From the NCBI GenBank assembly GCA_007116865.1, contig SKHR01000218.1, positions 1-6,877 on the forward strand: a stretch of 6,877 nucleotides of DNA, given 5' to 3'. Each line of letters opens with the position of its first letter. The stretch's first letter is position 1. This document shows, in pieces, positions 4,635 through 6,877 of the stretch. The DNA comes from Marinospirillum sp. (GTDB taxonomy: Bacteria > Pseudomonadota > Gammaproteobacteria > Pseudomonadales > Halomonadaceae). The notes beneath the pieces were generated by a model. It was not told the DNA's origin. It did no database searches and was given only the letters and a program-made list of their open reading frames with translations. The position numbers were made by a program, and so were the translations under genes.

Positions 4635-6877
4635 AGTGGGCTGATCCGGGTGCTGATGGCGCTGGTTTTATTATGGCCAGGCCTAGGCTGGAGCAGCGTC
4701 TGGTTGCAGTCCGTTCCTGAACGTTTTTTTGTCGAGTTCGCCATCCCGTTACTGATCATTGAACCGCGAAGTGGGCAGATTCTTGAAGCCAACCCTGCAG
4801 CGGCGGACTTCTATGGTTATAGTCAGGCCCAGTTGCGTGGCATGAGCATCCAGTCGATCAATGCATTGGATGAGCGGGATGTGGCGGTGGAGCGTGAACG
4901 GGCGCAAAGAGAGCAGCGCAATTATTTTCTTTTTCCCCACCGTTTGGCCGGTGGTGAAATTCGCACGGTTGAGGTCTATTCCTGGCCCATGGAAGGACCA
5001 ACGGGAGAGACACTGCTTTTTTCTGTGATCATTGACTTGGCTGGAAAGCAGGTGGCCGAGCGCAGCATGCTTGAATACACGGAACGCCTGGAGCAGCTGG
5101 CTGAGCAGCGTTATCAGGCACTGGTCGCAACTCAGGCACGCAATGAAAACCTCATGTGGCTGGCCATTGCCAGTCTGTCGCTGATCATTGGGGTGCTGAT
5201 ATGGAACATCGTTCGCCGCCGCCGTACTGAACGCAGCCTGCATGAAAAAACGGCCATGCTGGAGGGTCTGCTCAACTCGATTCCCGATCTGATTTTCTTT
5301 AAGAATCGCCAGGGGGTTTATCTGGGCTGCAACACCGAGTTCTCCCGCTATGTAGGTCGACCCATGGATGAAATCATTGGATCGACGGATTATCGTCTGT
5401 TTGACTTGGGTCAGGCGGATAGCTTCAACCAAACCGATCAAGAAGTCATGCGTAGCCTTAAGGCCTATCGCAGTGAAGAGTGGACGCGTTTTCCTGATGC
5501 TTCTCAACACCTGCTGGACAAACTGAAAGCGCCGCTACGCAATGCGCGGGGTGATTTTATCGGGGTGCTGGGCATCAGCCGGGATATCACTGACCGCCAC
5601 CAAAATGAGAAGCGGATCAAATACCTGGCTTATTATGACCCTTTGACCAACCTGCCTAACCGCTTTTTGTTTCAAGAAAAGCTGGAAGAAGTGACTCAGT
5701 ACCTACGCCAAGGGGATCACCTGGCGGCATTAGTTATCGTGGACCTGGATCACTTCAAAAACATTAATGATGCCCGTGGTCATTCGACGGGCGATCAGTT
5801 ATTGATCATTCTGGCGCATCGCATGGTGCGCAAGTTATCAAGCCGTGAAATCATGGCGCGTTTTGGTGGTGATGAATACGTGCTGCTGCTGCTCGAAGAA
5901 AAAGGCGGCGAATCCAGTGCCGAGGAGCGGATGAATCAGCGCATTCAGGCGCTACAAAAAACACTCGGGCAGCCGGTGCGCCTGGGAGAAAGCGAATTTT
6001 TATTGTCCAGCAGTCTGGGTGTCACCTATTTTGATCAGCACAAGCTGACTTTTGATGCGTTGTTGAAAGAAGCGGATATCGCGCTTTATCAAGCCAAAGA
6101 AGCCGGCAGAGGCACCTGGCGTCGCTTCAAGCCCTCAATGCAGACCTTGGTGGAGTCGCGTTTTGAGCTGGAAGGGGATCTGCGGCGTGCGCTTGATGCA
6201 CAAGAGCTGCAGCTTTATTTGCAGCCAAAGACCAACGAAAAAGGTGAGATCTATGGAACCGAGTCACTGGTTCGTTGGGTCCATCCTACCAAAGGCCTGA
6301 TCACTCCAGATCGATTTATTCCTCTGGCCGAAGATACCGGCATGATCGTTGCCTTGGGTGACTGGGTACTGCGTGAAACCCTGCGCTGGATGCTGGCTTA
6401 CCCGAATTTACACTTTGCCGTGAATGTGAGCCCCAAACAGTTCCACTGTCCGGACTTCGTGCCCAGAATCAAGGCGCTGCTCAATGAGTTTCCAGTCAAT
6501 CCGAGTCTGCTGACCCTGGAGGTCACGGAGGGCTTGCTGGTGGCAGATTTCAACCAATACTCCCATCACATGACTGAGTTGCAGGCCCTTGGAGTGCGTT
6601 TTTCAATTGATGATTTTGGCACCGGCTATTCCTCACTTTCCTATCTGAAAAAGCTGCCGATCAATGAGTTAAAAATCGACCGCTCTTTTGTGATGGACCT
6701 GCCAGACGATTCCAGTGATGCTTTGCTGGTTGAAACCATGATGGCGGTCGCAACGCACCTGCAACTGGCGGTTGTGGCGGAGGGCGTAGAAACCGAAGCT
6801 CAGCGAGATTTTCTTTTTTCAGTAGGCTGCACCCTGCATCAAGGCTATTATTATGGCAAGCCGGAACCGGCTGAGAC
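4632..6877 (+). CDS. Membrane-bound PAS-TM-PAS-GGDEF-EAL c-di-GMP enzyme (3' truncated)
   Basis: At least 748 residues are visible, and probably only the last few to 20 are missing. In order: a hydrophobic signal anchor (about 4-18); a PAS-like domain (34-138) predicted to face the periplasm; a helical, coiled-coil-like stretch (140-172); a membrane helix (174-194) followed by RRRR; a cytoplasmic PAS domain (208-322, ending GVLGISRDITDRH); GGDEF (330-500); and EAL (512 onward). The cyclase site looks functional: DLDHFKNIND (371-380), GH (383-384), D388, GGDEY (412-416), ADIALYQAK and GRG. There is no RxxD inhibitory site at the usual place (SSRE). The EAL site has ESLVRW (544-549), N598, E630, DDFGTGYSS (660-668), K681, E717 and Q737, so only the middle Ala of EAL is changed. 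It could make or break c-di-GMP in response to a periplasmic or membrane cue. The start at 4632 is set by AGG six bases upstream and the overlap with the SUI1 gene. Confidence 0.93.
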   Translation, partial: MSGLIRVLMALVLLWPGLGWSSVWLQSVPERFFVEFAIPLLIIEPRSGQILEANPAAADFYGYSQAQLRGMSIQSINALDERDVAVERERAQREQRNYFLFPHRLAGGEIRTVEVYSWPMEGPTGETLLFSVIIDLAGKQVAERSMLEYTERLEQLAEQRYQALVATQARNENLMWLAIASLSLIIGVLIWNIVRRRRTERSLHEKTAMLEGLLNSIPDLIFFKNRQGVYLGCNTEFSRYVGRPMDEIIGSTDYRLFDLGQADSFNQTDQEVMRSLKAYRSEEWTRFPDASQHLLDKLKAPLRNARGDFIGVLGISRDITDRHQNEKRIKYLAYYDPLTNLPNRFLFQEKLEEVTQYLRQGDHLAALVIVDLDHFKNINDARGHSTGDQLLIILAHRMVRKLSSREIMARFGGDEYVLLLLEEKGGESSAEERMNQRIQALQKTLGQPVRLGESEFLLSSSLGVTYFDQHKLTFDALLKEADIALYQAKEAGRGTWRRFKPSMQTLVESRFELEGDLRRALDAQELQLYLQPKTNEKGEIYGTESLVRWVHPTKGLITPDRFIPLAEDTGMIVALGDWVLRETLRWMLAYPNLHFAVNVSPKQFHCPDFVPRIKALLNEFPVNPSLLTLEVTEGLLVADFNQYSHHMTELQALGVRFSIDDFGTGYSSLSYLKKLPINELKIDRSFVMDLPDDSSDALLVETMMAVATHLQLAVVAEGVETEAQRDFLFSVGCTLHQGYYYGKPEPAE

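Noticed and set aside
4749..5510. 253-codon open frame on the minus strand
   Set aside because: It lies wholly antisense to the sensor region of the membrane GGDEF-EAL gene, whose frame gives recognisable PAS domains; the antisense product has no recognisable domain.
1..6877. A new defence system, mobile element or biosynthetic cluster
   Set aside because: All seven genes belong to familiar families, and there are no nucleases, transposases, integrases, flanking inverted repeats, CRISPR repeats or RNA-gene signatures.

Overview
The window looks like an ordinary chromosomal stretch of a gammaproteobacterium. The base composition is mid-range (roughly half G+C by eye), genes are tightly packed, and Shine-Dalgarno sites are purine-rich. 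The protein families also fit: a YihG-type acyltransferase, a YciH/SUI1 protein with an N-terminal cysteine cluster, and two GGDEF-EAL proteins. A marine or aquatic member of the Oceanospirillales/Pseudomonadales/Alteromonadales is a reasonable guess, but the genus cannot be read from the sequence. I see no mobile element, tRNA, rRNA, CRISPR array or phage gene.

Layout. (1) 2-481, plus strand: the C-terminal end of a SulP-family anion transporter (last membrane segments plus STAS domain), cut by the window start. (2) 503-1360, plus: a tandem-domain universal stress protein, 21 bp downstream and probably in the same operon. (3) 1371-3095, minus: a cytoplasmic PAS-GGDEF-EAL protein, convergent with the stress gene across only 10 bp. 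Its GGDEF half is degenerate and its EAL half is intact, so it is probably a c-di-GMP phosphodiesterase. (4) 3163-4062, minus: a membrane-anchored YihG/PlsC-type acyltransferase, 67 bp upstream of the phosphodiesterase gene on the same strand. (5) 4063-4257: a 195-bp divergent intergenic region with a perfect 13-bp palindrome, several TTAAC boxes and three clustered GATC sites. (6) 4258-4632, plus: a YciH/SUI1 (eIF1-like) protein with a CxxC...CCC cluster. (7) 4632-6877, plus: a membrane-bound PAS-TM-PAS-GGDEF-EAL protein whose start codon overlaps the SUI1 stop codon by one base (TGATG). It runs off the window just before the end of its EAL domain.

How the genes may work together. The main theme is cyclic-di-GMP signalling. 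Two GGDEF-EAL enzymes lie on either side of the divergent region. One is soluble with a worn-out cyclase domain. The other is membrane-bound, with intact-looking cyclase (GGDEY) and phosphodiesterase (ESL variant) motifs. The most unusual arrangement is the probable translational coupling of an initiation-factor-like gene to a c-di-GMP enzyme. I found no convincing previously undescribed system. The findings below are mostly domain-level deviations, short repeats and candidate regulatory structure.
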